Shown here: in pieces, positions 27,701 through 36,861 of the stretch | Layout: every line of letters starts with the position of its first letter | Position numbering within the stretch: the first letter of the stretch is position 1 | Assembly (NCBI RefSeq): GCF_042701255.1 | Contig: NZ_CP170554.1 | Span: 1,612,001-1,676,000 of the forward strand | DNA length: 64,000 nucleotides | Origin: Tahibacter sp042701255 | Lineage (GTDB): Bacteria; Pseudomonadota; Gammaproteobacteria; Xanthomonadales; Rhodanobacteraceae | Direction of reading: 5' to 3' | Notes under the pieces: generated by a model | The model's database searches: none | What the model saw: only the letters and a program-made list of their open reading frames with translations | What the model was told of the DNA's origin: nothing | Program-made: the position numbers and the translations under genes

Positions 27701-30700
27701 TGACCTACACGCCGGCCGCGAACGCGAACGGCACGGCGACGATCACCGTGCGCGCGCAGGACAACGGCGGTACGGCGAACGGCGGCAACGACACCTCGGC
27801 GCCGCAGACCTTCGTCATCAACGTGACCGCGGTCAATGACGTGCCGAGCTTCACCGGTGGAACGTCGGCCTCGGCGCTCGAAAGCGCCGGTCCGCAGAGC
27901 TTCCCGAACTTCCATACCGCGATCTCGGCCGGTCCGCCCGACGAGTCGGCCCAGACCCTGAGCTTCACGACGACGGTACTGTCGGCGACCGGCAGCCTGA
28001 CCTTCAGCAGCGCGCCGGCGGTCTCGCCGACGGGCACGCTGACGTTCACGGCGACGAACGGCACGTTCGGCACGGCGACGGTGCAGTCGGTGCTCGCCGA
28101 CAACGGTGGTACCGCGAACGGCGGCATCGACACCTCGGCGCCGCAGACCTTCACGATCACGATCAACAACGTCAACGATCCGCCGGTGTTCACGGTTGGT
28201 GGCCCGCAGACCGTGCTCGAAGATGCCGGCGCGCAGACCGCGGCCGGGTTCCTGACCGGCATCGCCGACGGCGACGACGGCACGCAGACGATCACGTTCA
28301 ACATCACGAACAACACGAACGCCGCGCTGTTCAGCGCCGCGCCGGCGATCGCGAGCAACGGCACCCTGACCTACACGCCGGCCGCGAATGCGAACGGCAC
28401 GGCGACGATCACCGTGCGCGCGCAGGACAACGGCGGCACGGCCAACGGCGGCAACGACACCTCGGCACCGCAGACCTTCGTCATCAACGTGACTGCGGTC
28501 AACGATGCGCCGAGCTTCACCGGCGGCACCGCGGCCTCGGCGCTCGAAAGCGCAGGCCTGCAGACCTTCGCCAATTTCCATACCGCGATCTCGGCCGGCC
28601 CGGCCGACGAAGCCGGCCAGACCTTGAGCTTCGCGACGACGGTGCTGTCGACGACCGGCAGCCTGGCCTTCAGCGTGGCGCCGGCGGTTTCGCCGACGGG
28701 CACCCTGACCTTCACGGCGACGAACGGCACGTTCGGCACGGCGACCGTGCGTTCGGTGCTCAGCGACAACGGCGGCACGGCCAACGGCGGCATCGACGCC
28801 TCGGCGCCGCAGACCTTCACGATCACGATCAACAACGTCAACGATCCGCCGGTGTTCACGGTCGGCGGCCCGCAGACCGTGCTCGAAGATGCCGGCGCGC
28901 AGACCGCGGCCGGATTCCTGACCGGCATCAGCGACGGCGACGACGGCTCGCAGACGATCACGTTCAGCATCACCGCGAACACGAACGCCGCGCTGTTCAG
29001 CGCCGCACCGGCTATCGCGAGCAACGGCACCCTGACCTACACGCCGGCCGCGAATGCGAACGGCACCGCGACGATCACCGTGCGCGCGCAGGACAACGGC
29101 GGCACGGCCAACGGCGGCAACGACACGTCGGCGCCGCAGACCTTCGTCATCAACGTGACTGCGGTCAACGACGCGCCGAGCTTCACGCCGGGCGCGAACC
29201 CGAGCGTCAATGAAGACTCCGGTCCGGCATCGATCGCCTGGGCGACCGCGATCTCTTCCGGTCCGCCGGACGAGTCGGGCCAGTCCTACGGCTTCAACGT
29301 CGCGACGGTCAGCGGCGGCCCGCTGTTCTCGTCGCTGCCGACGGTTTCGGTCGCCGGCCAGCTGAACTTCACGCCGGCACCGAACGCGAGCGGCACGGCG
29401 ACGTTCACGGTGACCCTGCAGGACAACGGCGGCACCGCGAACGGCGGCATCGACACCTCCACGCCGGTCACCCTGACGATCACGATCAATCCGGTCGATG
29501 ACCCGCCGGTCGCCGTCAACGATGCGGCGACCGTGCTCGAAGACGCGGCAGCGACGGCGATCAACGTGCTCGCCAACGACACCGACATCGACGGCGGCCC
29601 GATCGCGGTCAGCGCGGTCACGCAGCCGCTGAACGGCGTCGTCGTCATCACCGGCGGCGGCACGGGCCTGACCTATCAGCCGAACCCGAACTACTGCAAC
29701 GCGCCTCCGGGCACGACGCCGGATACCTTCACGTACACCCTCGCGCCGGGCGGCAGCATCGGCACCGTCAGCATGACGGTGACTTGCGTCGACGATCCGC
29801 CGGTCGCGGTCAACGACAGCATCACCATCACCGAAGACGATCCGGCGACGGCGATTCCGGTGCTGGCCAACGACACCGACGTCGACGGCGGTCCGAAGTC
29901 CATCGTCTCGGTCACGCAGCCGGCCAACGGCGTCGTCGTCATCACCGGCGGCGGCTCGGGCCTGACCTACCTGCCGAATCCGAACTACTGCAACCTGCCG
30001 CCGGGCACGACGCCGGATACGTTCACCTATACCCTGACGCCGGGCGGCAGCAGCGCGACGGTCAGCGTGCTCGTGACCTGCGTCGTCGACGATCCGGTCG
30101 CAGTGAACGACGCGGCCACCGTCGTCGAAGACGCGGCGGCCTCGCCGATCAACGTGCTGGGCAACGACCAGAATCCGGACGGTTCGCCGATCGCGATCGG
30201 TTCGGTCACGCAGCCGGCCAACGGCGCGGTCGTGATCACCGGCGGCGGCACGGGTCTGACCTACCAGCCGAATCCGAACTACTGCAACGCGCCTCCGGGC
30301 ACGACGCTCGATACGTTCACCTACACGATCACGCCGGGCGGCAGCGTGGGCACGGTCAGCGTCACGGTGACCTGCGTCGACGATGCGCCGGTCGCGGTCA
30401 ACGATGCGGCGACGGTGCTCGAAGATGCGCTGGCCACCGCAGTCAACGTGCTGGCCAACGACACCGACGTCGACGGCGGTCCGAAGTCCATCGCCTCGGT
30501 CACGCAGCCGGCCAACGGTGCGGTCGTGATCACCGGCGGCGGCACGGGCCTGACCTACAAGCCGAACGCGAACTACTGCAACGACCCGCCGGGTACGACG
30601 CCGGATACGTTCACCTACACCCTGACGCCGGGCGGCAGCAGCGCCACGGTCAGCATGACGGTGACCTGCGTCAACGATCCGCCGGTGGTGACGGCGCCGG

Positions 30701-33700
30701 CCAATATCCCGGTGCACACCAACATCGCGATCGGCGTCGTCGACGGCGCCGCGGGCGACCTGCTCGTGCTCGCCGCCATCACCGATCCGGACAGCTCGAA
30801 CTTCACGATCGGCACGGCACCGGCGGCCTCGGTCAACGGCGGCGAAGTCGCGATCAACACGGCGACCGGCGCGTTCACCTACAACCCGCCGGCCGGCTTC
30901 ACCGGCACCGACACGTTCCAGTACACCGTCTGCGACGACGGTTCGCCGCAGGCCTGCTCGACGCCGGTCACGGTCAGCCTCGTCGTATCGGGTCCGCGCA
31001 TCTTCTTCGTGGACGACGACGCGGTCGTGGTCGGCACGCGCGACGGCACCCTGCAGCAGCCGTTGCAGACCCTGTCGGCCGCGGCGGCGCTGGCGACGAC
31101 GTCGGGCGACAAGATCTTCCTGTTCTCGGGCAACTACACCACGGGCGTCACGCTGGCCAACGGCGTGGAGCTCGCGGGCCAGGCGCTCGATGCGACGACG
31201 GTCAACGACTTCGACGCCGAACTCGGCATCACGCCGCCGAGCCACTCGATCGCGCGTCCGCTCGTGGACCAGACCCCGCCGGTCATCACCAACGCCGCCG
31301 GCAACGGCGTCACGCTCGGCAGCAACAACACCGTGCGCGGCGTGCAGATCGGCAACGTCACCGGTTCGGCGATCAGCGGCACCGGTTTCGGCACCCTGAA
31401 GGTGTTCGACGACGTGCGCATCAACACCAACGGTCAGGCGCTGAACCTGAGCAACGGTACTCTCGATGCGGCCTCGGTCATCGCGACCCTGACCTCCAGC
31501 GGCGGCACGAACAACGTCTCGCTGACCACGGTCAACGGCACGATCAACCTCGGCACCGGCGCACTGTCGGGCGCTACGGGCACGGCGTTCAACGTCAGCG
31601 GCGGCACGGCCAACCTCACGTATGCCGGCACGATCAACAAGGCCAGCGCCGGCTTGCTGATCGACGTGCAGAACAAGTCCAGTGGCACGATCGCGCTGTC
31701 GGGTGCGCTCGGCGCGACGGCCGGCACCGGTATCAACTTCAACGGCATGGGCGGCACGTTCAACGCGACCGGTGTGGTGACCTTGAACGGCGGCGACGCC
31801 GGCATCGACGTGACGACGGCTTCTGCGGGCACGATCAACTTCTCCAACACGGGCTCGTCGATCACGAACCCGACCAATGAAGCGATCCGCATCGATTCGT
31901 CGTTGCCGACCTTCACCTGGGCCGGCACCATCAACAAGACCAATACCGGCACCGGCATCCGTCTGTCGAACAACACCGCCGGCACGCAGACCTACAGCGG
32001 CGCGATCACCCTGAGTTCGGCCGCGGCCAACGCGATCGACCTGTCGTCCAACGCCGCCTCGACGATGAACTTCACCGGCGCGGTCAGTCTGACCTCGACG
32101 CTCGGCGACGGTCTGCGTCACCAGTCCAGCGGCAACGTGAACTTCTCCGGCGGCCTCGTGATCACCTCGGCCAGCGGCGACGGCATCGACGCGACCGGCG
32201 GCGGCACGTTGACGGTCACGGCGCCAGCCGGCGTCGTGAACACGATCAACACGACCGGTACGGGCGTGTCGCTGAACGTGGTCACCACGCAGATCGGTTC
32301 CGGCGGCCTGACCTTCCGCAGCATCAACAACAGCGGCACGGGTGCCAACGGCATCAACCTCAGCGGCACCGGCACTGCGGCCGGCAACGGCGGTCTCACG
32401 ATCACCGGCACCGGCGCGGCGAACTCGGGCGGTACGATCGCCAACAAGACCGCGCACGGCATCGCCACGAACGGCCTCAAGAGCCTGTCGCTGACGACCA
32501 TGGCGTTCACCAACAACGGCACGAACCAGACCTCGGCGGCCACCTGCGGCGATGCGCTCAACGGCACCAACACGAACTGCGGCGCCGGCATCCACATGGT
32601 CGCCACGAGCGCGGTCGTCCTGGATACCGTCACGGTCAGCGGCGGTGCGCAGATGGGCATCAACGGCAACGACGTGAACGGCCTGACGATGAACAGCGTG
32701 ACCGTGCAGAACGCCGGCGACGAGAACCTCGAGGACGGTGCGCAGTTCGTCAACCTGCGCGGCACGGTGAACGTCACGAACTCGAGCTTCACGGGCAACT
32801 ACCACCGCCAGTTCGAGGTGCAGAACCCGAATGCGTCCAGCGCGCTGACGATGACGATCACGGGCTCGACCTTCGATCGCGGCACCTACGTCTCGACGGC
32901 GGCGCAGGGCATGCTGATCGCCGGCAACGGCAGTTCGATCATGTCGACGACGATCAACGGCTCGACGTTCCGCCGCAACTTCGGCACGGCGCTGACCGCG
33001 CAGGGCATCGGCAATTCGCAGATGACCTTCAACGTCGGTACGACGACGGCGAACACGTTCACCGACAACTCGCTCGCCTTCCAGTTCCTGACCGACAACG
33101 CCTCGACGATGAACGCCACTGCGCAGAACAACACCATCACGGTGACCGGCACGGTGACCTCGGGTGCGACGCCGGTGACGTTCCGCAAGGGCACGAACGC
33201 GACGGGCCTGTTCATCGGCAACTTCTCGGGCAACACGATCGGCGGTGCGGCGCTCGGCAGCGGCAACAACTGCGCGGGCTGCAACGGCGTGTCGATCACG
33301 AACGAGGGCTTGAGCGGCCAGATGCGCATGACCGTGTCGAACAACACGATCCAGCACATCCGCGGCCGCGGCGTCGAGTTCCTCGGCCAGTTGAACGACA
33401 CGGCCGGCGTCGTCGTGACGAACAACCAGTTCCTGTCGCCGGATCCGCCGGTGCCGGCCGACGTGCGCTCCGATACGGCGATCTTCATGCAGTCGGGTAC
33501 CGACGACACCGACTCGAGCCAGCTGTGCGCCGACATCCAGAACAACAACATCGTCGGCGCCTGGGGTACGGATGCGTTCCTCGGCAACATCCGCCTGCGC
33601 CTGTTCCCGCTCGAGACCGGCGCACCGATCGCGAACTTCCGCCTGCGCAACATCGGCGGAACCGGTACTGCTGCCGATGCCGTCGCCTATCTCAACAGCG

Positions 33701-33777
33701 CGAACACCAACGCGGCGGCGACCGCCACCGTCAACGGTGTCACCGGCTTTACTACCGGCACCGCAGTTTGCTTCTGA
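24781..33777 (+). CDS. Giant repeat adhesin: sorting-signal module, cadherin-like repeats, beta-helix
   Basis: 2,998 aa. The ATG has AAGGGGA upstream and begins a signal peptide (cleaved near VSA-QT, residue 25). Residues 25-145 form a small domain. Residues 150-179 look like an internal IPTL-CTERM-type tail (LPALPIPFLTFP, hydrophobic run, RRARR), directly followed by a second signal-like helix (182-200, ending FAAN). Then come one cadherin-like unit, eleven repeats of about 111 aa (VNDAPSFT..., 25831-29490), four exact-length 98-aa units with two Cys each (VDDPPVAVNDAATVLED, 29494-30669) and a right-handed beta-helix of about 920 residues to the end. This is a long surface fibre for attachment or biofilm. 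Gene codons match the neighbourhood; no transfer signal is seen. Confidence 0.9.
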   Translation: MRIRKAAFAAVALVMALCATAVSAQTYSYSIYVDGDLNAGSGCTVPQMTGADARLDVTVSGGTSPQVVSVSRSVCNGSTFGGGTSIGGGYPVGLNNGVGGADVIELADAVSSLQLNHSAGLRLAVVAQSPAGTDELVTTTSGGPIILGLPALPIPFLTFPVLLMLVGLVAFFGARRARRTAIWRTLSLFFVATGMVFAANFIVDGQVSDWNGVPPLATDPAGDATSGESAIDMTTLFGAFENGRVFLRIDVRDLENNPPTVNPATATTLEDQPVVIALSGTDPEGAPITFSVATPPTKGATSNLTSTGTNTANITYTPNANANGSDGFSVTASDGQGSSVPAAVSIAITPVNDAPSFTVGANQAVPESAGAQTVAGWATAISAGPPDEATTQTVAFTATVVSTTGNLVFSSVPAVSSTGTLTFTAQNGTSGIATVSLVAQDNGGTANGGIDTSAAQTFTINVNAINHVPSFTAGPAQTSLEDAGPRTVAGWATAINDGDGNTQIVDFQVTSNSNPTLFSTAPAISPTGTLTYTTAPNANGTATIAIVLHDNGGTAFGGIDTSAPQNLTITVTPVNDAPTFTAGPNQSVFENAGAQTVNPWATAISPGPADESAQTVSFAATVTGTTGTLAFSTAPAVSPTGVLTYTPQNGTSGTATISLVATDSGGTANGGVNASAAQTFTITVAGINHAPSFTAGATQTSLEDAGAQTVAGWATAISDGDGNTQTLNFQVTNNTNAALFATAPAVSPTGTLTYTAAPNANGTATITLVLHDSGGTANGGIDASAPQTFVINVTAVNDAPSFTGGTSASVLESAGPQTFTNFHTAISAGPTDEAGQTLSFTTTVLSATGSLTFSTAPVVSSTGTLTFTATNGTFGTATVQSVLADNGGTANGGIDTSAPQTFTITVNNVNDPPVFTVGGPQTVLEDAGAQTAAGFLTGIADGDDGSQTITFNITNNTNAALFSAAPAIASNGTLTYTPAANANGTATITVRAQDNGGTANGGNDTSAPQTFVINVTAVNDVPSFTGGTSASALESAGPQSFPNFHTAISAGPPDESAQTLSFTTTVLSATGSLTFSSAPAVSPTGTLTFTATNGTFGTATVQSVLADNGGTANGGIDTSAPQTFTITINNVNDPPVFTVGGPQTVLEDAGAQTAAGFLTGIADGDDGTQTITFNITNNTNAALFSAAPAIASNGTLTYTPAANANGTATITVRAQDNGGTANGGNDTSAPQTFVINVTAVNDAPSFTGGTAASALESAGLQTFANFHTAISAGPADEAGQTLSFATTVLSTTGSLAFSVAPAVSPTGTLTFTATNGTFGTATVRSVLSDNGGTANGGIDASAPQTFTITINNVNDPPVFTVGGPQTVLEDAGAQTAAGFLTGISDGDDGSQTITFSITANTNAALFSAAPAIASNGTLTYTPAANANGTATITVRAQDNGGTANGGNDTSAPQTFVINVTAVNDAPSFTPGANPSVNEDSGPASIAWATAISSGPPDESGQSYGFNVATVSGGPLFSSLPTVSVAGQLNFTPAPNASGTATFTVTLQDNGGTANGGIDTSTPVTLTITINPVDDPPVAVNDAATVLEDAAATAINVLANDTDIDGGPIAVSAVTQPLNGVVVITGGGTGLTYQPNPNYCNAPPGTTPDTFTYTLAPGGSIGTVSMTVTCVDDPPVAVNDSITITEDDPATAIPVLANDTDVDGGPKSIVSVTQPANGVVVITGGGSGLTYLPNPNYCNLPPGTTPDTFTYTLTPGGSSATVSVLVTCVVDDPVAVNDAATVVEDAAASPINVLGNDQNPDGSPIAIGSVTQPANGAVVITGGGTGLTYQPNPNYCNAPPGTTLDTFTYTITPGGSVGTVSVTVTCVDDAPVAVNDAATVLEDALATAVNVLANDTDVDGGPKSIASVTQPANGAVVITGGGTGLTYKPNANYCNDPPGTTPDTFTYTLTPGGSSATVSMTVTCVNDPPVVTAPANIPVHTNIAIGVVDGAAGDLLVLAAITDPDSSNFTIGTAPAASVNGGEVAINTATGAFTYNPPAGFTGTDTFQYTVCDDGSPQACSTPVTVSLVVSGPRIFFVDDDAVVVGTRDGTLQQPLQTLSAAAALATTSGDKIFLFSGNYTTGVTLANGVELAGQALDATTVNDFDAELGITPPSHSIARPLVDQTPPVITNAAGNGVTLGSNNTVRGVQIGNVTGSAISGTGFGTLKVFDDVRINTNGQALNLSNGTLDAASVIATLTSSGGTNNVSLTTVNGTINLGTGALSGATGTAFNVSGGTANLTYAGTINKASAGLLIDVQNKSSGTIALSGALGATAGTGINFNGMGGTFNATGVVTLNGGDAGIDVTTASAGTINFSNTGSSITNPTNEAIRIDSSLPTFTWAGTINKTNTGTGIRLSNNTAGTQTYSGAITLSSAAANAIDLSSNAASTMNFTGAVSLTSTLGDGLRHQSSGNVNFSGGLVITSASGDGIDATGGGTLTVTAPAGVVNTINTTGTGVSLNVVTTQIGSGGLTFRSINNSGTGANGINLSGTGTAAGNGGLTITGTGAANSGGTIANKTAHGIATNGLKSLSLTTMAFTNNGTNQTSAATCGDALNGTNTNCGAGIHMVATSAVVLDTVTVSGGAQMGINGNDVNGLTMNSVTVQNAGDENLEDGAQFVNLRGTVNVTNSSFTGNYHRQFEVQNPNASSALTMTITGSTFDRGTYVSTAAQGMLIAGNGSSIMSTTINGSTFRRNFGTALTAQGIGNSQMTFNVGTTTANTFTDNSLAFQFLTDNASTMNATAQNNTITVTGTVTSGATPVTFRKGTNATGLFIGNFSGNTIGGAALGSGNNCAGCNGVSITNEGLSGQMRMTVSNNTIQHIRGRGVEFLGQLNDTAGVVVTNNQFLSPDPPVPADVRSDTAIFMQSGTDDTDSSQLCADIQNNNIVGAWGTDAFLGNIRLRLFPLETGAPIANFRLRNIGGTGTAADAVAYLNSANTNAAATATVNGVTGFTTGTAVCF
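25831..29490 (+). repeat. Eleven 333-bp cadherin-like coding repeats with a 666-bp higher-order unit
   Basis: Each unit encodes about 111 residues and starts with V/I-N-D/H-x-P-x-F-T. The last six form three copies of a two-unit block with an exact period of 666 bp (starts at 27166, 27832, 28498; next unit at 29164), nearly identical in sequence. This points to recent internal duplication or gene conversion. Confidence 0.85.
29494..30669 (+). repeat. Four 294-bp VCBS/cadherin-like coding repeats
   Basis: Units start at 29494, 29788, 30082 and 30376, exactly 294 bp (98 aa) each. Each has NYCN and VTCV cysteines that could pair, and the glycine-rich turn ITGGGTGLTY or a close variant. Confidence 0.85.
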
Positions 33778-33799
33778 TCCATCGTATACATTGAAATTC

Positions 33800-33831
33800 G
33801 GCACCGCCCTCCCGACCGGGAGGGCGGTGCC
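33800..33831 (+). terminator. Hairpin after the giant adhesin gene
   Basis: A perfect 14-bp stem (GGCACCGCCCTCCC / GGGAGGGCGGTGCC) with a GACC loop lies 22 bp past the stop. There is no T-run, so it may attenuate, not end, transcription into the tail-collar genes. Confidence 0.55.
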
Positions 33832-33916
33832 GGCTGGCGCAACAAGGCGGGCACGGACGCCGTCACGCAGTCGTAGCTTTTTCCCGACCACGCAACGCAC
33901 CATCAGGGGAGGCGTC

Positions 33917-34429
33917 ATGGCAGAGCCATTCTTGGCCGAAGTCCGCATCTTCAGTTTCGTATTCGCGCCCAGAGGCTGGGCGCTGTGCAACGGGCAGCTC
34001 CTGCCCATCAACCAGAACCAGGCATTGTTCTCGCTGCTCGGCACGACGTACGGCGGCGACGGCCGCGTGAACTTCGCGCTGCCCGACCTGCGCGCCCGCC
34101 TGCCGGTCTATATCGGCGGCACCAGCGGCTTCACGCTCGGCCAGCGCGGCGGCGAAGCCGCGCATACGCTCACCGCGTCGGAAACGCCGCAGCACTTCCA
34201 CACGCTGCAGGCCACCGCCAGTGCGGCGTCGTCGAACATCGCCGTCGGCAAGGTGCTCGCGACGACGTCGTCGAGCGGCTACAACACGCCGACCGCGGGC
34301 GCGCTCACGACGTTGATCCCGGCCGAGGTCACCAACGTCGGCGGCAGTCAGGCGCACAACAACATGATGCCGTACCTCACCCTGAGCTTCTGCATCGCAC
34401 TGCAGGGCATCTTCCCGAGCCAGACCTGA
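33917..34429 (+). CDS. Microcystin-dependent (MdpB-type) phage tail-collar domain protein, copy 1
   Basis: 170 aa. The ATG follows AGGGGAGG. The tail-collar fold is shown by APRGWALCNGQLLPI, LFSLLGTTYGGDG, FALPDLRARLPV, the His-rich turn SETPQHFHTL and the ending HNNMMPYLTLSFCIALQGIF. There is no signal peptide, as usual for the family. These proteins are related to phage short-tail-fibre collars, but they occur in bacterial chromosomes without phage genes, in tandem sets. Their role is unknown. It is the first of three tight tandem copies (12-bp gaps). Its 17-nt leader is identical to that of the DUF6916-type gene at 37165-37458. Confidence 0.9.
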   Translation: MAEPFLAEVRIFSFVFAPRGWALCNGQLLPINQNQALFSLLGTTYGGDGRVNFALPDLRARLPVYIGGTSGFTLGQRGGEAAHTLTASETPQHFHTLQATASAASSNIAVGKVLATTSSSGYNTPTAGALTTLIPAEVTNVGGSQAHNNMMPYLTLSFCIALQGIFPSQT

Positions 34430-34441
34430 GGAGCCGCGACG

Positions 34442-34945
34442 ATGGCACAACCCTATGTTGGCGAAATCCGCATGTTCGGCGGCAATTTCGCACCGGCCGG
34501 CTGGATGTTCTGCAACGGGCAGCTCCTGCCGATTTCCGAAAATGAAACCCTGTTCCAGCTGATCGGCACCACTTACGGCGGTGACGGACAGTCGACGTTC
34601 GCGCTGCCGAACCTGCAGGGCCGTGCTCCGGTGCATCAGGGCAACGGCATGATCCTCGCCGAGTCCGCAGGTGTCGAAAGCGTCACGCTCACGACGCAGC
34701 AGATCCCGGTGCACAACCATGCGATGGTCTGCTCGACGGTGATCGCGCAGAACCCGCAGCCGAAAGACGGCCTGCTCGCACAGATGGCGACCTTGCAGCC
34801 TTACGCCAGCGACTCGGCTCAGCAGCAGCTGTCGTCGAAGTCCCTCTTGCCGGCCGGCGGAAGCCAGCCGCACGAGAACATGCAGCCGTACCTGTGCGTG
34901 AGCTTCATCATTTCGTTGTTCGGCATTTTCCCGAGTCCGACCTGA
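34442..34945 (+). CDS. MdpB-type tail-collar domain protein, copy 2
   Basis: 167 aa, the middle copy. It keeps the core motifs (FAPAGWMFCNGQLLPI, LFQLIGTTYGGDG, FALPNLQGRAPV, QIPVHNHAM, ENMQPYLCVSFIISLFGIFP) but differs most in the variable loop (about residues 95-145), which is Gln-rich. This pattern, a fixed frame with one variable loop, suits differing ligand specificity or a hetero-oligomer. A GAGGAG-type site precedes the ATG. Confidence 0.9.
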   Translation: MAQPYVGEIRMFGGNFAPAGWMFCNGQLLPISENETLFQLIGTTYGGDGQSTFALPNLQGRAPVHQGNGMILAESAGVESVTLTTQQIPVHNHAMVCSTVIAQNPQPKDGLLAQMATLQPYASDSAQQQLSSKSLLPAGGSQPHENMQPYLCVSFIISLFGIFPSPT

Positions 34946-34957
34946 GGGGGGCGAGTC

Positions 34958-35482
34958 ATGGCAGATCCATTCGTTGCGGAAATTCGCATCTTCGGGTTCA
35001 ACTTCGCGCCCAAAGGCTGGGCGACCTGCGACGGCCAGCTGTTGCCGCTCTCGCAGAACACCGCGCTGTTCTCGCTGCTGGGGACCACGTACGGCGGCAA
35101 CGGCAAGTCGAACTTCGCGCTGCCGAACATGGCGGGCAACGCGCCGATGCACTGGGGCCAGTCGACGACCGGCACGATCTACGACCTGGGCCAGATGTCC
35201 GGCTCGGCGAATGTGACCCTGCTGGAAAGCGAAATGCCGTCGCACACGCATTTCCTGACCTGCGCGGTCGACAACGGCACCGACAACTCGCCGGCGCCGA
35301 CGAAGATCCTGACCAAGTCGAACAACGGCTCGCTGTATGCCGACGACACGCAGCCGCTCGGGAACATGGCGTTCCAGGCGATCTCGATCTACGGCGGCAG
35401 CCTGCCGCACAACAATCTGCAGCCGTATCTGACGTTGATGTTCTGCATCGCCCTGCAGGGCGTGTTCCCGCCGCGCGGCTGA
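34958..35482 (+). CDS. MdpB-type tail-collar domain protein, copy 3
   Basis: 174 aa, the last copy, followed by a strong terminator. Core motifs: FAPKGWATCDGQLLPL, LFSLLGTTYGGNG, FALPNMAGNAPM, EMPSHTHFLTC, LPHNNLQPYLTLMFCIALQG. It has an extra Cys in the variable loop. The ribosome site is GAGGGGGGCGAG. Confidence 0.9.
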   Translation: MADPFVAEIRIFGFNFAPKGWATCDGQLLPLSQNTALFSLLGTTYGGNGKSNFALPNMAGNAPMHWGQSTTGTIYDLGQMSGSANVTLLESEMPSHTHFLTCAVDNGTDNSPAPTKILTKSNNGSLYADDTQPLGNMAFQAISIYGGSLPHNNLQPYLTLMFCIALQGVFPPRG

Positions 35483-35504
35483 GCGGCGCTACGCAAGACC
35501 CGTG

Positions 35505-35539
35505 CCGGCGCGGGCCGTGAGACCCGCGCCGGTTTTTTT
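35505..35539 (+). terminator. Rho-independent terminator of the tail-collar operon
   Basis: A 10-bp GC stem (CCGGCGCGGG / CCCGCGCCGG) with an 8-nt loop is followed by seven T residues, 22 bp after the last copy. This is one of the clearest terminators in the window. Confidence 0.92.
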
Positions 35540-35647
35540 CGAAGGTCAACAATCGTCAATCTGCAACGCGGCAATCACAGTCCTGAACGGGCAGCGTAGA
35601 ATCCCCATACGGCGAATCCCGGAGCGGGTTCGTAACAGGGGGAAATC

Positions 35648-36328
35648 ATGAAACGTCGTGACTTCTTGAGCGCGCCGGCCGCGCTCGTGGGTTTGAGTCT
35701 GGCTATCGGCAACGGCCGCGCGCAGGCAGCCGCCGACAAGGGCAGCGGTTTCGTCGCCGCCGGCGAAACCGGCATCGCACCGACCTTCACCTTGCTGCGC
35801 CTGTCGGGCAGCGCGCTGGAAACGCCCACCTTCGGCAACTGGCAGGAAGCCTGGCCGCAGGTGCCGTCCAAACTCAAGCGCGCGCGCATCACCGTGCACG
35901 GACTCGTGCCCGCGACATCGAGCACGCTCGGCCCGGTCGACGTCGAATCGGCGTTCTTCGGCGTCAACGACAAGGTGAACATGGCCCTGATTTACTCCGT
36001 CGGCGACAAGCCCAGCGGCAGCGGTCCGATCAGCTTCTTCGTCGAGACGCCGAACTTCGGCGGCTTCGCGCTGACCCGGCGCAGCACCGCCGGGAATCGC
36101 GCGTCGGGCAGCAGCGCCGCGGCGGCCACCGCGTCGGTCGCCCTGGGCGACACCTATGGCCGTTTCGCACCGGGGCTCTACGTGCTCGTGCACCGTACCG
36201 CCAACAGCCTGCGCACCTTCGACGCCTCGCAATACGTCTACACGGGTTACGACGACAGGCCGCTGATCCTGCGCAACGGCCGCTTGCCGGACAGCGATTA
36301 CCTGTCCTTCAGCGTGGAACCCGCTTGA
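35648..36328 (+). CDS. Tat-exported protein of unknown function
   Basis: 226 aa. The N-terminus has a twin-arginine signal (KRRDFLSAPAALVGL, cleaved near AQA-AA). The mature part is beta-rich (TFTLLRLSGSALETPTFGNW...) with no known catalytic motif. Its stop overlaps the start of the acetyltransferase gene (TTGA), so they form a unit behind the tail-collar operon. Tat export implies folding before transport, perhaps with a cofactor, but no cofactor site is visible. Confidence 0.8.
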   Translation: MKRRDFLSAPAALVGLSLAIGNGRAQAAADKGSGFVAAGETGIAPTFTLLRLSGSALETPTFGNWQEAWPQVPSKLKRARITVHGLVPATSSTLGPVDVESAFFGVNDKVNMALIYSVGDKPSGSGPISFFVETPNFGGFALTRRSTAGNRASGSSAAAATASVALGDTYGRFAPGLYVLVHRTANSLRTFDASQYVYTGYDDRPLILRNGRLPDSDYLSFSVEPA

Positions 36329-36861
36329 GCGGAGAGCCGACCTTCGCGGCGCAGCTGATGCAGCGCTGTCCGGCGCTGTCGCTGCGCGGCGAGAGCGACG
36401 ACGACCGCGCGTTCATGGCCGATCTCTACGCGTCCACGCGCGAGACCGAGCTGGCCCACGTGCCCTGGGACGCGGCGACCAAGCGCGCGTTCCTGCACGA
36501 GCAGCACGCACTGCAGCACGCGCACTACCGCGCGAACTACGTCGGTGCGGAATTCCTCGTGATCCAGGTGCAGGCGCAGTCCGTCGGCCGCATCTATCTC
36601 TATCGCAAGGACGGCGGCCGCGAAGTGCGTCTGATGGACATCGCGCTATTGCCGGAACGGCGCGGACAGGGCATGGGTTCGGCGCTGATCGAAGCATTGC
36701 TGCAGATCGCCGGCGCGAACGGCTGGGAAATCACCCTGCACGTGGAACCCAACAACCCGGCCATGCGGTTGTACGACCGCCTCGGCTTCCGCCTGATCGA
36801 GAACCGCGGCGTCTATCTGTTCCTGGGCTGGAACGGCGCCACGCCGGTCGACGCAGCCTGA
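36325..36861 (+). CDS. GNAT-family N-acetyltransferase
   Basis: 178 aa from a TTG start overlapping the previous stop; an internal ATG 11 codons later is the alternative. The GNAT acetyl-CoA loop is LPERRGQGMGSALIEALL (Q/RxxGxG/A pattern), with the beta-5 to alpha-4 segment NPAMRLYDRLGFRLIENRG. The substrate is unknown. Acetyltransferases of this type often accompany MdpB-type genes, so it may modify a small molecule or a protein N-terminus in that system; this is inference from neighbourhood. Confidence 0.88.
   Translation: MSGEPTFAAQLMQRCPALSLRGESDDDRAFMADLYASTRETELAHVPWDAATKRAFLHEQHALQHAHYRANYVGAEFLVIQVQAQSVGRIYLYRKDGGREVRLMDIALLPERRGQGMGSALIEALLQIAGANGWEITLHVEPNNPAMRLYDRLGFRLIENRGVYLFLGWNGATPVDAA

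Noticed and set aside
24505..34044. A 9.5-kb open frame on the minus strand opposite the giant adhesin
   Set aside because: It is the mirror of strongly biased, repeated GC-rich codons. Its translation is Arg/Val/Asp-rich low-complexity text with no start context or domains.
33917..35482. Prophage remnant
   Set aside because: Tail-collar domains alone are not evidence of a phage. No integrase, capsid, portal, tail tube, holin or attachment site is present, and the three copies match chromosomal MdpB-type genes.
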